Source: Candidatus Nanohalarchaeota archaeon
Lineage (GTDB): Archaea > EX4484-52 > B79-G9
DNA length: 38,739 nucleotides
Reading direction: 5' to 3'
NCBI GenBank assembly: GCA_030634545.1
Contig: DAOWAN010000010.1
Location: 1-38,739, forward strand
Both the position numbers and the translations under genes were made by a program. The notes under the pieces were generated by a model. The model was not told the DNA's origin. It did not search any database and was given only the letters and a program-made list of their open reading frames with translations. Within the stretch, counting starts at the first letter, position 1, and every line of letters starts with the position of its first letter. Shown here piece by piece: positions 6,632-16,210 of this stretch.

Positions 6632-9256
6632 TTATCTGCCTTTGATGTGCTTTTTTATTATGTTGAAAGAAGATGTGTGTGCATGCCTTGGACCATATAC
6701 CCCTGTCTTTTGGCGCCGCCTTTTTAGTGCAATGATTATGAAGCATAGTATGATTGTGACCAGTATCATGTATGTGTTTAATGGCTGAGCAAATGCGCTT
6801 GTCGAGAGACCGGTGATTTGCGGAATATTATCTGCAATGCCTGAAATCGATACCATATAAGACATGATAGTTGAGTTTGACTGCGATGCCATTTCTGTTG
6901 TCTCGTTTGTCTGGATGGATACTGTGGATTCTACTGGCGGTTTCGGCATATCCTCTTTTGTTTTTACTTCAACTATCAGGCTGGCAGCTTTGTTGTCTTT
7001 TAGCTGGTCTGCGCTTATATCAAGTGAAAATGAGTAGACTGTCATGCAACCCATGTTCTGGCAGTATTCGCTGGTCAAAGGTATTGTTATTATGATATCT
7101 TTTTCGTTACCGGGTTCTAAGCTTTCGATGATTGCAGGGTCAACAGTGTATTTGTCACGAGATAAGCCCTGTGCAGAAACTGAGATTTTCAGGTTTGTCA
7201 GGCTTGCCTGACCGGTGTTTTTTAGTTTGAAGCGGACATTAGATTGCGATGGATCATCGAGTACAATGGATGATATTTCCGGTAATATGACTGTCAGATC
7301 TTTCATTTTTTCTATGCTTATATAATGAGACTGGTTGTCGCCTGAGTGATACGGCTCTTTTTGGGTGCCAACAATCAGTTCATATTTGCCCTCTGGTTTT
7401 GGGGCATTTAAAGCCAACTTGAAGTCGCCGCTGATATCAGTACTCCCTGTCCCGCAAATATCTGCTCCCTTTATGCAGTAGTTGATGATTGCATCTTTTA
7501 CAGCATTACTATTGTCATCTGTTACTTTTCCTGTGATTGTTATCTCTTCTTCACTGAAATAATCTTCCGGGAATGGGTTGATTTCAAGTGAAAGTGTTTC
7601 TCTGCCGCTGATAACAAAAGCAGATAATCTGCCTGTGTTAAATGAAATAAAATCAATATCTCTATTGATAGTAATGTCATCTATTTTTGTCCATCCCCCA
7701 ATGCAATCTTTTCTCTCGCTGTTCCAGTTAGAGCAGATATAAACTTCAATCTCTTCTTCATTATATATTTTTGATGCATCATAAGGCATCCTGATTGTGG
7801 CTGTCTTGAAGGGCAGAGCGAACTGGAAGTCTACAAGATCTGCTACAGCCATATCATGGAGATTTACGTTTTTTGAATAGTAGCTGAATTTTACCGGGTT
7901 CGGTGCCATTTCCATGAGTTCACTGGTTATTTCTGCGTCGTATATGTTTATGATCAGCGGTATTGTTGAAGAAAAACGTGTGTAAGTTATGGTTATGTCA
8001 TAAGTGCCTGCAGGGAACATAGCATGGTAGCGACCATCTGCGGCGACGGTTATTTTTTTGTAAACAGGTCCGCTGAATTCTAATGTAGCAGGCACAACTA
8101 CACCGCTTGAATCTTTCATCACACCTTCAAAATTGATCCCGGAGAGCAGATCCATAGTTCCTGTTTTGGTTATGGTATTATGGGTTATAGTGTATTTTAT
8201 TTCATAAGATTTGTCTTTGTCAAGAGGAGGTATACGGTCTACAGTGATTGTGTAGTCATTGCTGTCTCTTGTGATTGCGCTGATGTCAAGTTCTCTTACT
8301 ATCGAGTCACTCCGGTATAGTCTAATACCCAGATTGCCTTTGTTGAGTGTAAAGTTGTCAATGTTATGAGTTGTAATTTCCAGGTTTATTGCCATGGATG
8401 GTTCGCCGCTGAATAGTATTTCAGAGTCATGGGAAATGGTTATTGACTGTTCCAATGGTTCGGGTTCTTTGGGGGTGTCTTTTGGTTCATCACCGAATAT
8501 GATGGGTCTTTTGGCTGAAAATGAGAATGTTTTTGCTGAGTTGTCGATGATGTAGTTTACATCTATTTTTAATGTGTATTCTGTGTCTTTGGAAATGCCT
8601 TTGTCATCCAAGTTTTTTAATATGACAATAAAAGGACCATTACTGGAATAGGATATATCTGAAAATGCAATGTCTGTATTTTCAATAAACTTCACCCTTG
8701 TAAAATATATGTCTTCTTCAATTGAGATGTCTCTTTTATCTGAATCTACAATATCATAAAGTTTAACATAAAGATGCAGTTCATTATGGTCTTCCAAAAA
8801 AGAATCCCCCAGATAAATTGGTCCGTGACCTTCACCGGAAAACCCTTCGATATTTTCAACTGAACCGTCGAGATTATGTATTGTGAACTCTGTTGTCAGT
8901 GTCTCATTCCCACAGGAATTGCCGGACTCTACTGTGTAAATACCTGATGCGGAGATTGTATATAAATCAATAATGTCTGTGATTGCAGAATATTTGTTTT
9001 GTGTATTTGTATCATGTAATTTTACTTTTGAGGTATATAATGCTTTTCGGATATATACTTCATCAATATCTGAGTAATTACACTCGGCATTTATCTGTAT
9101 CTGCGGGTATAATGGTTCTATCCACTTCTCTTCCTGAACACTATACCAGAGGTTGTCGGGTGAGACTGCCAGAGTGTTTATGGCAAATGCACAATGCAGA
9201 TTAAGGATGATTGAGATTAGCAATGCAAAAATCATGGTGTGTTTGTCGGGTCTCAT
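6632..9256 (-). CDS. Large secreted surface protein with C-terminal membrane anchor
   Basis: This 874-residue protein starts with a Sec-type signal peptide (hydrophobic core about 8-22, likely cut after HCAFA) and ends with a membrane helix at about 826-845 followed by a basic tail. The body is beta-rich, with several Ig/carboxypeptidase-regulatory-like modules; one near residues 690-780 has the LKNTGQASLTNLKISV pattern of CARDB/NEW3 domains. Cysteines and N-glycosylation sequons fit an extracellular location. A GGGAG ribosome site precedes the ATG. It is the last gene of a minus-strand run of surface proteins. Family assignment beyond archaeal surface protein is not possible by eye. Confidence 0.85.
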   Translation of the reverse strand: MRPDKHTMIFALLISIILNLHCAFAINTLAVSPDNLWYSVQEEKWIEPLYPQIQINAECNYSDIDEVYIRKALYTSKVKLHDTNTQNKYSAITDIIDLYTISASGIYTVESGNSCGNETLTTEFTIHNLDGSVENIEGFSGEGHGPIYLGDSFLEDHNELHLYVKLYDIVDSDKRDISIEEDIYFTRVKFIENTDIAFSDISYSSNGPFIVILKNLDDKGISKDTEYTLKIDVNYIIDNSAKTFSFSAKRPIIFGDEPKDTPKEPEPLEQSITISHDSEILFSGEPSMAINLEITTHNIDNFTLNKGNLGIRLYRSDSIVRELDISAITRDSNDYTITVDRIPPLDKDKSYEIKYTITHNTITKTGTMDLLSGINFEGVMKDSSGVVVPATLEFSGPVYKKITVAADGRYHAMFPAGTYDITITYTRFSSTIPLIINIYDAEITSELMEMAPNPVKFSYYSKNVNLHDMAVADLVDFQFALPFKTATIRMPYDASKIYNEEEIEVYICSNWNSERKDCIGGWTKIDDITINRDIDFISFNTGRLSAFVISGRETLSLEINPFPEDYFSEEEITITGKVTDDNSNAVKDAIINYCIKGADICGTGSTDISGDFKLALNAPKPEGKYELIVGTQKEPYHSGDNQSHYISIEKMKDLTVILPEISSIVLDDPSQSNVRFKLKNTGQASLTNLKISVSAQGLSRDKYTVDPAIIESLEPGNEKDIIITIPLTSEYCQNMGCMTVYSFSLDISADQLKDNKAASLIVEVKTKEDMPKPPVESTVSIQTNETTEMASQSNSTIMSYMVSISGIADNIPQITGLSTSAFAQPLNTYMILVTIILCFIIIALKRRRQKTGVYGPRHAHTSSFNIIKKHIKGR

Positions 9257-9598
9257 TATCTCCCTCTGCGTTATCTGTTGTTTATGGAGTGCGGATTGGA
9301 GTATTCTGGCAGAGATAACTTAAAAGTAATTTCCGTGCTGGCGGTCAGGATATTAAGCTTGCCTGCAGAGCCTATAGCTTTTGTGTGCGCGGCAATTTTC
9401 TCTGTTCTGCGTTCCATATATTACTATGTTAATATATCTATAGGTGCTTATATGTGTTTCGGTCTGGCGTTAGGGATTGCGTTTGTTCTTTTTTTGCCAT
9501 ATATGCTAAAAGACAAATCAGAGGAAAAAACATTGCAGAAAGAACATACTGCCAGAATGGATGCGATTATTTTTGTCAGGATGGCTTTTTTGTTGTAA
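9239..9598 (+). CDS. Doubtful small membrane protein ORF in a 394-bp gap
   Basis: The frame encodes up to 119 residues, with hydrophobic segments and a lysine/glutamate-rich tail (YMLKDKSEEK). It could start at 9239 or 9284. It overlaps the 5' end of the minus-strand gene and that gene's likely promoter (a CTTTTAAG box near 9316-9326 on minus), and no ribosome site is evident. An opposing 63-codon minus-strand frame (9448-9639) with one hydrophobic N-terminus covers the same bases and would fit the operon direction. I cannot choose between them; neither may be real. Confidence 0.22.
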   Translation: MFVGSHYLPLRYLLFMECGLEYSGRDNLKVISVLAVRILSLPAEPIAFVCAAIFSVLRSIYYYVNISIGAYMCFGLALGIAFVLFLPYMLKDKSEEKTLQKEHTARMDAIIFVRMAFLL

Positions 9599-9650
9599 AT
9601 ATAGGCAGGTATGACTAGAAAAATGATTAAGAATGGCATAAATGACAGGT

Positions 9651-10625
9651 TTAATTCTTAGAAGTTTTTGGTATTTTTTTATGGGTTTGGGGTTTTTTAT
9701 TGCAGACCGTATCTTTGTCTGGAAGGGTTTTTGATCTGTGTCTGCGGTATGCTATGAAGAAGAATGTGGTGATGAGCAATATTATGCTGATTGCAGAGAA
9801 TATGGATAACCAGTCTGTGACTGGCACTTTGTCAATCAGATAATCTTTTTTTAAGTAGTGTGTGCCGTCTTCGGTTACGAATGCAAGTGTGACTGTTGCA
9901 GGTCGCCATATGCCTGCGGTGTAGGGTATATTTACTTTGGTTTCTTTTCCTTTTTTTAGTTCTGTGATTTTTGCATATTCGAATATCCATCCGCGCGGGT
10001 ATTTTTCCGGGAGTATCAGGAGATTGGTTATGTCTTCTGATGAGGTCAGGGTTATTTCTATATGGGTTTCGTCTTTGTTTATTATGTTGATTTTGTCGAA
10101 TAGTTTTTGTGTCTTGTTTGTATCAGGGAAACGGGTCCAGTTCAGGACTTCAAATGTGAATGGCGGTTTTTTGTATATTTCGTTGCAGGAGTACATCCTG
10201 AACTGAGCGGTGACGTTGGCGGAGAAGTTATATGGATACCAATAGGTTATGAGGTTGTTGTTTGCGCCGGGATGGAAAGGAGTTGGTTTGCTCCAGGCAG
10301 TGTATATTAGTCTGTTCTGGTTCTCTTTATCCAGTGAATCTATTGTTTCTTCCGGTGTTTTGTGCAGTTCTTTCATGGTCCCGTCGTATATGTCTATTCT
10401 TAGCTGGTTTGTGCATCCTACTGAGCCTTTGTCTTCCCAGTAGGTCCAGATTTTTTGCGGGGTGTGGTTGATAATTGTGGAATAATTTACAAAGTAAGTG
10501 GTTCCTTTGATTATGGGTTCTATTTCGACAAAAAGATTTATTGCTGAAGCGTTTGAGGTGAGGTATGCAAGACCAATCAGAAAACAGAGGATTGTGGTTG
10601 TTGATGATTTTTTTGCGGTTATCAT
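9651..10625 (-). CDS. Secreted protein with C-terminal membrane anchor
   Basis: This 324-residue protein has an N-terminal signal peptide ending near SNASA, a beta-rich extracellular part with several N-x-S/T sites, and a membrane helix at about 270-292 followed by a basic cytosolic tail rich in lysine. The sequence YAKITELKKGKETKVNIPYTAGIW recalls the spacing of Ig-like extracellular modules, but no named family was recognised. A GAGGAG ribosome site lies about 10 nt before the ATG, and only 22 nt separate it from the gene upstream, so the two are cotranscribed. Confidence 0.82.
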   Translation of the reverse strand: MITAKKSSTTTILCFLIGLAYLTSNASAINLFVEIEPIIKGTTYFVNYSTIINHTPQKIWTYWEDKGSVGCTNQLRIDIYDGTMKELHKTPEETIDSLDKENQNRLIYTAWSKPTPFHPGANNNLITYWYPYNFSANVTAQFRMYSCNEIYKKPPFTFEVLNWTRFPDTNKTQKLFDKINIINKDETHIEITLTSSEDITNLLILPEKYPRGWIFEYAKITELKKGKETKVNIPYTAGIWRPATVTLAFVTEDGTHYLKKDYLIDKVPVTDWLSIFSAISIILLITTFFFIAYRRHRSKTLPDKDTVCNKKPQTHKKIPKTSKN

Positions 10626-10647
10626 TGTTGATCTGACTCCTCTGCAA

Positions 10648-11343
10648 TCATACCAGCCTAAACATGATATTAGATAAAAATGAATCTTTCGGCGATGGGA
10701 TTAGTACCATTACGTCAAGTTCGCCTGCGAATGTGCTTTCTGGTTCTGTGCTGCTGAACTGCACTAGTAAGTCCTTTTTCTGAGCGGAATCAAGTATGAA
10801 GTTGTTGTCTTCAAGTGTGATATATTTTGAGATGTTGCCGTAGATGTCTGATTTTATCTTGATTCTATCTGCGCGGTCGTTTGCCAGTTTCAGTTGTTTT
10901 GATGACGGTGCACCGATAGGTATAATCCCGAAATTGAGTCTGTCCTGTGATGCATCTATACCCAGACTATAGTTCATAGTGTTGTTGTCTGGATTGTATG
11001 TCTGTGCGCTGAGTGGAAAGCGCCGCAATACAACAGTGAAATATTTTGTGTTTAGGATTTCGGTGGTCTCGATATTTACAAAGGTCACTGGCTCGCCAAA
11101 AGAGATGTCCTTTTTTGCGGTGTAAGATAATAGTGCTGTTGTGAGTATCAGTGCGCTGAGTAAAGCGACTGTGAAAATTGTGATGTTTCTTTGAAGGCTG
11201 CTTTTTTTTTGCTGGTCTTTGCAGGCAGGGTCTTTGTCTTTACGGGCTTTTTCACGGGCGGTGGTTTTTGTTGTGTTAGGAGATACATTCTTTTTTTTGC
11301 CTGTATCTTTGACTGGCTTTTTTGTTTTTGTGTTTCGCTTCAT
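10648..11343 (-). CDS. Type II membrane protein with basic cytosolic N-terminus
   Basis: This 231-residue protein has a strongly basic N-terminal 50 residues (Lys/Thr/Asn), one membrane helix at about 54-73, and an extracellular domain of about 155 residues with repeated beta strands. The order implies an uncleaved signal anchor with the C-terminus outside. The outer part (SLGIDASQDRLNFGIIPIG) resembles fimbrial-chaperone or WxL-associated beta domains only loosely. It lies between two surface genes in the same direction and is probably part of the same assembly unit. Confidence 0.82.
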   Translation of the reverse strand: MKRNTKTKKPVKDTGKKKNVSPNTTKTTAREKARKDKDPACKDQQKKSSLQRNITIFTVALLSALILTTALLSYTAKKDISFGEPVTFVNIETTEILNTKYFTVVLRRFPLSAQTYNPDNNTMNYSLGIDASQDRLNFGIIPIGAPSSKQLKLANDRADRIKIKSDIYGNISKYITLEDNNFILDSAQKKDLLVQFSSTEPESTFAGELDVMVLIPSPKDSFLSNIMFRLV

Positions 11344-11404
11344 ATCTTATCATCTTTCTAAAAGGATTGTTAAACTGGAGGTATTTATATTCTCCGTCTA
11401 TATT

Positions 11405-12577
11405 CTATTGTTTTTTCCAGTAATACATTGCAACCCCAATCAATATAAGTATGATTAATGAGATGATGTTCCGGTAACAGAATATAATGTAATATGCAAG
11501 TGACAGGATTATGAATGTTCCAATTGATAGGAGAATAACTCCCAAGATCGATGCATCGTGGTTTTTCCAGTAGTATACCAGACTGATAAGGAGGGATAGT
11601 GCAAGTATCAATGTCCAGTTGATGCTGCATGTTGAGGGCGAGAATATTGCATCTGTTGGCTCTTGCGTTAGATCTAATTTTGTGTCTGAGATTGCTGCTG
11701 CGGTTATCATGGAGGGTACGGTTACAAATCCGGATTTTGAGGTTTCACCGCTGCGATAGTTTATGGTGGCTTCAACGCGGTATCTACCGTCTTTTATTTC
11801 TTCTGAACTGCGCCAGATAAGAGTGATAGGTATCTCTTCACCAGGTCTGATGCTTAAGCCGCCAATAGGTAGTTCTGCGCGTATTTCATTGTTGCTGTTG
11901 TATATTTTTGCAAAATTTTTATGAGGATCTGTAGATATTGTGTTCGTGCCTGTATTCCTGAAGTATAAGGTTATCTTCGCCTCGTCTTTTTTCATACGGG
12001 CAGCATCAATTTTTCTAATTGTTCCGCGCCTTATAACTTCGCCGTTCACCCTGAAGACAAAGTTCGGGCGACTAACAGCAAATAAGTTTACGGCAGCTCC
12101 AGCCTCCTTATCCATCACAGGATTTAAACTGATAGACCCGACATGATATCCTGGCTCGGCATTTTTTGGAATGTGTATGATAAACTCCATTTTTTTGTTT
12201 GCTCTTGTGCGCGTGCTACCAATAGTTACTGGAAATGATTTTGAGCCGTCTATCTCCATCACATTTTCGGGAAAAGTCAGCCACCCGGAAATATCTTCTT
12301 CTGAATATTCTGAAATATGACTCTTGAACCAACGATTAGAAACAGGAGGAATATAGTCTGCACTGATCCTGAGTTCACTGCCTGAAGAAGCGGAAAGATA
12401 GAATGACCCGACAACATCTTCAGCCCTGCTGACATGCCCCAGATCAAGAGTGGTTGGTATAATGCCAATAGAATTAGCATGCACGACAGGGATAAATAAC
12501 ATTGCAGCCAGAATAAAGAGTACGATGCGTGTTATTCTTGTTATTGAATTCCCATACAGATTCTTTTTAGATTGCAT
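11405..12577 (-). CDS. Secreted beta-sandwich protein with C-terminal membrane helices
   Basis: The ATG at 12577 (390 residues) is preferred over an in-frame GTG at 12598 because GGGAG lies about 10 nt upstream and the signal peptide then starts normally. The signal peptide ends near VVHA. The extracellular part opens with SIGIIPTTLDLGHVSRAEDVVGSF and contains HIPKNAEPGYHVGSI and RNTGTNTI elements, a pattern seen in surface or pilus-associated Ig-like and DUF916-like proteins. Two or three hydrophobic helices lie in the last 70 residues. It is the first gene of the minus-strand surface run and is divergent from the probable major surface protein at 12908, suggesting an assembly or anchoring role. 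Confidence 0.83.
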   Translation of the reverse strand: MQSKKNLYGNSITRITRIVLFILAAMLFIPVVHANSIGIIPTTLDLGHVSRAEDVVGSFYLSASSGSELRISADYIPPVSNRWFKSHISEYSEEDISGWLTFPENVMEIDGSKSFPVTIGSTRTRANKKMEFIIHIPKNAEPGYHVGSISLNPVMDKEAGAAVNLFAVSRPNFVFRVNGEVIRRGTIRKIDAARMKKDEAKITLYFRNTGTNTISTDPHKNFAKIYNSNNEIRAELPIGGLSIRPGEEIPITLIWRSSEEIKDGRYRVEATINYRSGETSKSGFVTVPSMITAAAISDTKLDLTQEPTDAIFSPSTCSINWTLILALSLLISLVYYWKNHDASILGVILLSIGTFIILSLAYYIIFCYRNIISLIILILIGVAMYYWKKQ

Positions 12578-12907
12578 AATCGTCTTACTCCCAGGCACTT
12601 AACCTACCAGACCACAATAATAATAGAATGCATACATTTCCTGAAAGTCCACATATCAATAAATGTCCTAATATCCTGCAACATTGTTATCTCATCATCC
12701 CATCATCTAATTGGACATTTGTTATTTATCTTTATATTAATTGTGTAATACTGTGTTTTTCTTCGTAGTTACTTGTGGGGGATATCGGCAACTATATATA
12801 TCGGCACGGCTAAATTTTATCACATTACATGTCTTAAGAAGGCATGCATATTCTCTAAAAGGGAGAAGTGAGGGTGTAATTACCTATAAAATGGAGGGAG
12901 ATAAACT
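12578..12907. promoter_or_regulatory. Divergent promoter region of the surface genes
   Basis: This intergenic region serves genes in both directions. On plus, CTATATATAT at 12792-12801 is a strong TATA box, giving a leader of about 80 nt that contains a small TTCTC/GAGAA hairpin, an AGTGAGGGTG string and the GGAGGGAG ribosome site. On minus, AT-rich boxes near 12735-12745 could serve the 12577 gene. An inverted pair AAATGTCC/GGACATTT spans about 60 bp, and AAGTCCACA at 12645-12653 matches part of the element shared by the 27.3- and 36.0-kb promoters. Confidence 0.6.
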
Positions 12908-14023
12908 ATGAAAGGAATTAAAATAACAGGAGTTATTGCATTAGTGGTGGCTTTGGCTGCGATTTTCAGTTTTTCAAATGTAAATGCAGCACAGGATAGT
13001 GAAGATTTGAATGTCAGTGTTGAAATCGCATCGCAGACATGGATTGATATAGCACCAGACCACATCAAGTGGTATAATGTAAACCCCGGAACAGACACTA
13101 CGAATTTTACTGATGAAGAAAGGAGTACGACAAATCACGAAGGTATTGTTGTAAGAAATATAGGCTCTACAAGGATTTACACGGTCTGGTTCAATGCAAC
13201 ATATCCTAGTTCGTTGCCATATGGTACTGGAACATTATCTAATTATGATACAGCGAACTTTGTTTTATTAAGTCAAGCAGACATTGACGGTAATAGTTCA
13301 GATCAGACGGAGCTAAACAGATACTATTATATTAATAAAGTAGAATATGCGGAATCAGAGAGAACACGTATAGATGCCAGCACATACAACATACTATATG
13401 GAAGAAACATACCTTATCTTCAGACAGTTCATCCTACCACCACAGCAAACGTGACAATCGGTCGCCTGAGAGATGGACCAAATGAATATTTCTGGGCAAT
13501 AGAAGAAGATGAAGGTGGAGAATGCAATGCAACAGGAACTGATACAGACCCAGCATTTTATATTGGTCTTGATCCACATAATGATACACATGTTGGAGAT
13601 ATTGATTTAAGCAGCACCTGCGAAACACTCGGAACATGTGAAGATATAACCAGTTGGACTGAAATTGGTGATGAATATGTCGGTTATTTAAGTGAAACGG
13701 TTAACAGATGGAAAGGTGCGGTTGTAATATTGGGTACTGACTGTAAATCAGTTAAATTGGTTACATGGAATAAGGATTTGGCAGGAGATAGAATAGCTGC
13801 AGATGCGAATTACTGGCTTGCAAATTCTTCAACAAATTATCCTTCTGCAGGTGACTTCCCGCAGGGCACAGACCTCCAGGCAGATACTGTTTCATCAGAG
13901 TATCTTGCACCAGGCGAATATTACACGGGCTGGCTAAAACTGAGGCTGCCTTGGGGTATTCCTGAAGGTACACTAAATACGGGGACAATTACTGTGATAG
14001 CATCCACAGATAACCCGGCATAA
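12908..14023 (+). CDS. Probable major secreted surface or filament protein
   Basis: This 371-residue protein has a clean Sec signal peptide (hydrophobic core about 8-22, cut near VNA) but no C-terminal membrane helix, unlike its neighbours. The mature part is beta-rich, acidic and threonine/asparagine rich with many N-glycosylation sequons. Early elements such as IVVRNIGSTRIYTVWFNAT resemble the self-assembling beta-sandwich proteins of TasA/camelysin or archaeal bundling-pilus type; this likeness is an inference. A strong TATA box, long leader, optimal GGAGGGAG ribosome site and a good terminator suggest high expression as a single-gene unit. The adjoining divergent surface genes may anchor or export it. 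An S-layer subunit is the main alternative. Confidence 0.85.
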   Translation: MKGIKITGVIALVVALAAIFSFSNVNAAQDSEDLNVSVEIASQTWIDIAPDHIKWYNVNPGTDTTNFTDEERSTTNHEGIVVRNIGSTRIYTVWFNATYPSSLPYGTGTLSNYDTANFVLLSQADIDGNSSDQTELNRYYYINKVEYAESERTRIDASTYNILYGRNIPYLQTVHPTTTANVTIGRLRDGPNEYFWAIEEDEGGECNATGTDTDPAFYIGLDPHNDTHVGDIDLSSTCETLGTCEDITSWTEIGDEYVGYLSETVNRWKGAVVILGTDCKSVKLVTWNKDLAGDRIAADANYWLANSSTNYPSAGDFPQGTDLQADTVSSEYLAPGEYYTGWLKLRLPWGIPEGTLNTGTITVIASTDNPA

Positions 14024-14031
14024 AGCCAAAT

Positions 14032-14070
14032 GAGGGTTTTATTTCCCTCCTCCCTTTTTCTTTTTATTTT
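14032..14070 (+). terminator. Terminator after the major surface protein gene
   Basis: GAGGG (14032-14036) and CCCTC (14045-14049) form a stem with an eight-base loop, followed by a long T-rich stretch. It lies 9 nt after the stop codon of the 12908 gene. Confidence 0.75.
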
Positions 14071-14121
14071 TCTTTTTTCAATGTTTTTTTATTTATCAGA
14101 AATCAATTATAATATGATTCT

Positions 14122-15087
14122 ATGAATATCTCTGTCTCTTATGAACATGTTAACCTGCTATTGATACTTCTTGGTCTGGCGGCAGTGATACATTTTCTTG
14201 TGCTGCGCACAAGGAGGAAAAGAGTTTTGTACTTCTCAAATTATGTGCTGCTTGAGAGGATACTCGGCAGAAAGATACTGCATAATAACTATCCTGCGCT
14301 TGCGCTTCGTATGATGATTGTTATCTTGCTTGTCCTTGCAATATCTGATTTCAAGGTTGCTTTGAGTCTTGATACGACGTCATTTGACTATGTGCTTGCT
14401 GTTGATACATCGCCGAGTATGTCTATGAATTTCAGAAATATTACTGGGATTACTCTTGAGTTCCTTGACAGCCTGCCAAGAGAGACTCGTGTCGGTCTTG
14501 TGACTTTTTCAAAGGAAAGTTATATCCGCTCAGGTCTTTCGCATGATTACAGCAGTATTAAAAAAGAGATGTTTAATCTTACTGTCGGGGTGCCGCCTGG
14601 GACGTCTATTGGAAAAGCGCTCCTGACAGCTTCGAATGTTCTTGATGAATCGAGGAAGACTAATCGCACGATCATTTTAATTACAGACGGAGATATTGAA
14701 GAAGATGAGGCAGTTGACCTGAATAAGTCACTTGACAGCCTGAGGGCAAAAAATATCACGGTTTTTGTGATGGGGATAAATAATTCTGAATATTATTTTG
14801 ATTATGAACTGCCGCCTGAATTGAGAACTGAAGAGGTCAATGAAAGTCTCAGTATTTACGGACCTGTGCTTGATGAAGAGATGTTAATGCTTATAGCCAA
14901 CCAGACAAACGGGCAGTATTATGAGATGACTGGCAGGGATTCTATGGAAGAGGCATTCAAAAGCATCATCTTATCGCAAAAACAGGAGGTTATACTGGAT
15001 GCACAATCATATGTTCTTGCACTGGCTGCAATTCTTATTTTTATAGAATGGGCGCTTGGCGCAACTAAATTCAAGACTGTGCCGTAA
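14122..15087 (+). CDS. BatA-like membrane protein with VWA domain
   Basis: This 321-residue protein has two N-terminal membrane helices (about 12-28 and 58-75), a von Willebrand A domain at about 88-285, and a C-terminal helix at about 295-312. The MIDAS motif DTSPSMS (95-101), the downstream threonine region (PPGTSIG) and ITDGDIEED are intact, so metal-dependent ligand binding is likely. This layout matches BatA/BatB proteins that work with MoxR ATPases and DUF58 proteins, both of which are encoded next door on the opposite strand. The genes converge with a 9-nt gap to DUF58. Confidence 0.9.
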   Translation: MNISVSYEHVNLLLILLGLAAVIHFLVLRTRRKRVLYFSNYVLLERILGRKILHNNYPALALRMMIVILLVLAISDFKVALSLDTTSFDYVLAVDTSPSMSMNFRNITGITLEFLDSLPRETRVGLVTFSKESYIRSGLSHDYSSIKKEMFNLTVGVPPGTSIGKALLTASNVLDESRKTNRTIILITDGDIEEDEAVDLNKSLDSLRAKNITVFVMGINNSEYYFDYELPPELRTEEVNESLSIYGPVLDEEMLMLIANQTNGQYYEMTGRDSMEEAFKSIILSQKQEVILDAQSYVLALAAILIFIEWALGATKFKTVP

Positions 15088-15096
15088 GTGCTAATC

Positions 15097-16131
15097 TTAT
15101 TTGCCGGCTGACCACACAGTGAAATATTCAAGGAAAGGGCGTACAAAATCTTCTGTGGTTGTGTCGAGTTTTATGAATCCTGCACCAACATTATTTAATT
15201 TACGCCTCAGGTCTTCTTCTTCGTCTAGTGCCTGTTTATTGTATTGTTCCCGAATCTTATCAAAGTTTACATCTGTGCCGTTCCCCTGATATGGGTATGA
15301 GACTTTCATCCTGCCGAGACCTTTTGGGATATGATAATCCATCTTATCTCTTACCATGACTGCAATGACTGAGTCAAATTTTTCACTGCACTGCTTGAGC
15401 GGACGATACCAATCGTCTTTGATGTCAATGAAGTCTGAAATAATCACAAACATAGTCCTGCCATTGAGAGATTCCTGCACCATGTTTATTGCGTTTCCAA
15501 GGTTAGAGCTACCCCAATAATTTTTAGATTCGCATATTGAGTCCAGGATGCGGTGGTACTGCATCTCGCCTCTGGCAGGGAGATGTATTGCGCGCATAGT
15601 GTCACTGAAAAGAGCGGCACCAATCTTTGTTTTGGATGTAGCGGCAGCATAGGCAAGCGTGGCTGCGACAACAGCAGCCATATCGCTTTTCAGATATTCT
15701 TTTGTACCGCAAAGCATTGTGCTTGAGGTATCAAATAAAATAAATGTTGCCAAATCCATCTCTTCCTCGTAGACTTTAAGGTATAGCTCATCTACTTTCT
15801 CGTGCCCGGCAGACATCCTGACGCTTGTTTTCCAGTCTATCTTGGATGCATCATCTTCTGCAGTGTATTTTCTCATGCCGTAAAATTGCATGCCGCTGCT
15901 GGATTTTTTCTTGTAGACCAGTGTGAATTTGAATATGTCAAAGAGAGCTCTTGAATGGATGTAAACCTTTTTCATAAGGGCAACTTTATTGGGAGTAATG
16001 GCGCCAGGGGTTATGTTTCTCATTGCTTCGTCGCTTAATTCTTCGGGGTCAAGAAAAAGTGATTTTAGATTGTGGAGGATAGTGTTCTTATTTTTTCGCT
16101 TTTTTTCTGCATCTGTCTCTGTTTGGGTCAT
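15097..16131 (-). CDS. DUF58 family protein
   Basis: This 344-residue cytosolic protein carries the DUF58 signature (YTAEDDASKIDWKTSVRMS) and a VWA-like fold with ILFDTSSTM as a degenerate MIDAS and MFVIISDFIDIK later. It has no membrane helix, whereas many DUF58 proteins carry two at the N-terminus. DUF58 proteins pair with MoxR AAA+ ATPases and VWA proteins in complexes thought to help mature metal- or envelope-associated proteins. It lies 79 nt downstream of the MoxR gene in the same direction, so the two are probably cotranscribed. Confidence 0.92.
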   Translation of the reverse strand: MTQTETDAEKKRKNKNTILHNLKSLFLDPEELSDEAMRNITPGAITPNKVALMKKVYIHSRALFDIFKFTLVYKKKSSSGMQFYGMRKYTAEDDASKIDWKTSVRMSAGHEKVDELYLKVYEEEMDLATFILFDTSSTMLCGTKEYLKSDMAAVVAATLAYAAATSKTKIGAALFSDTMRAIHLPARGEMQYHRILDSICESKNYWGSSNLGNAINMVQESLNGRTMFVIISDFIDIKDDWYRPLKQCSEKFDSVIAVMVRDKMDYHIPKGLGRMKVSYPYQGNGTDVNFDKIREQYNKQALDEEEDLRRKLNNVGAGFIKLDTTTEDFVRPFLEYFTVWSAGK

Positions 16132-16210
16132 GTTATCAGCTATAAATATTTTACAGGGATTTAGTCAGCGGATGCATAGGAATAGTTTTATTGGCGCACA
16201 TGCAGGACCG

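Noticed and set aside
12645-12653. Third full copy of the shared operator-TATA element
   Set aside because: Only AAGTCCACA matches; the following TGTTTA and TATA spacing do not, so it is mentioned only as a partial match.
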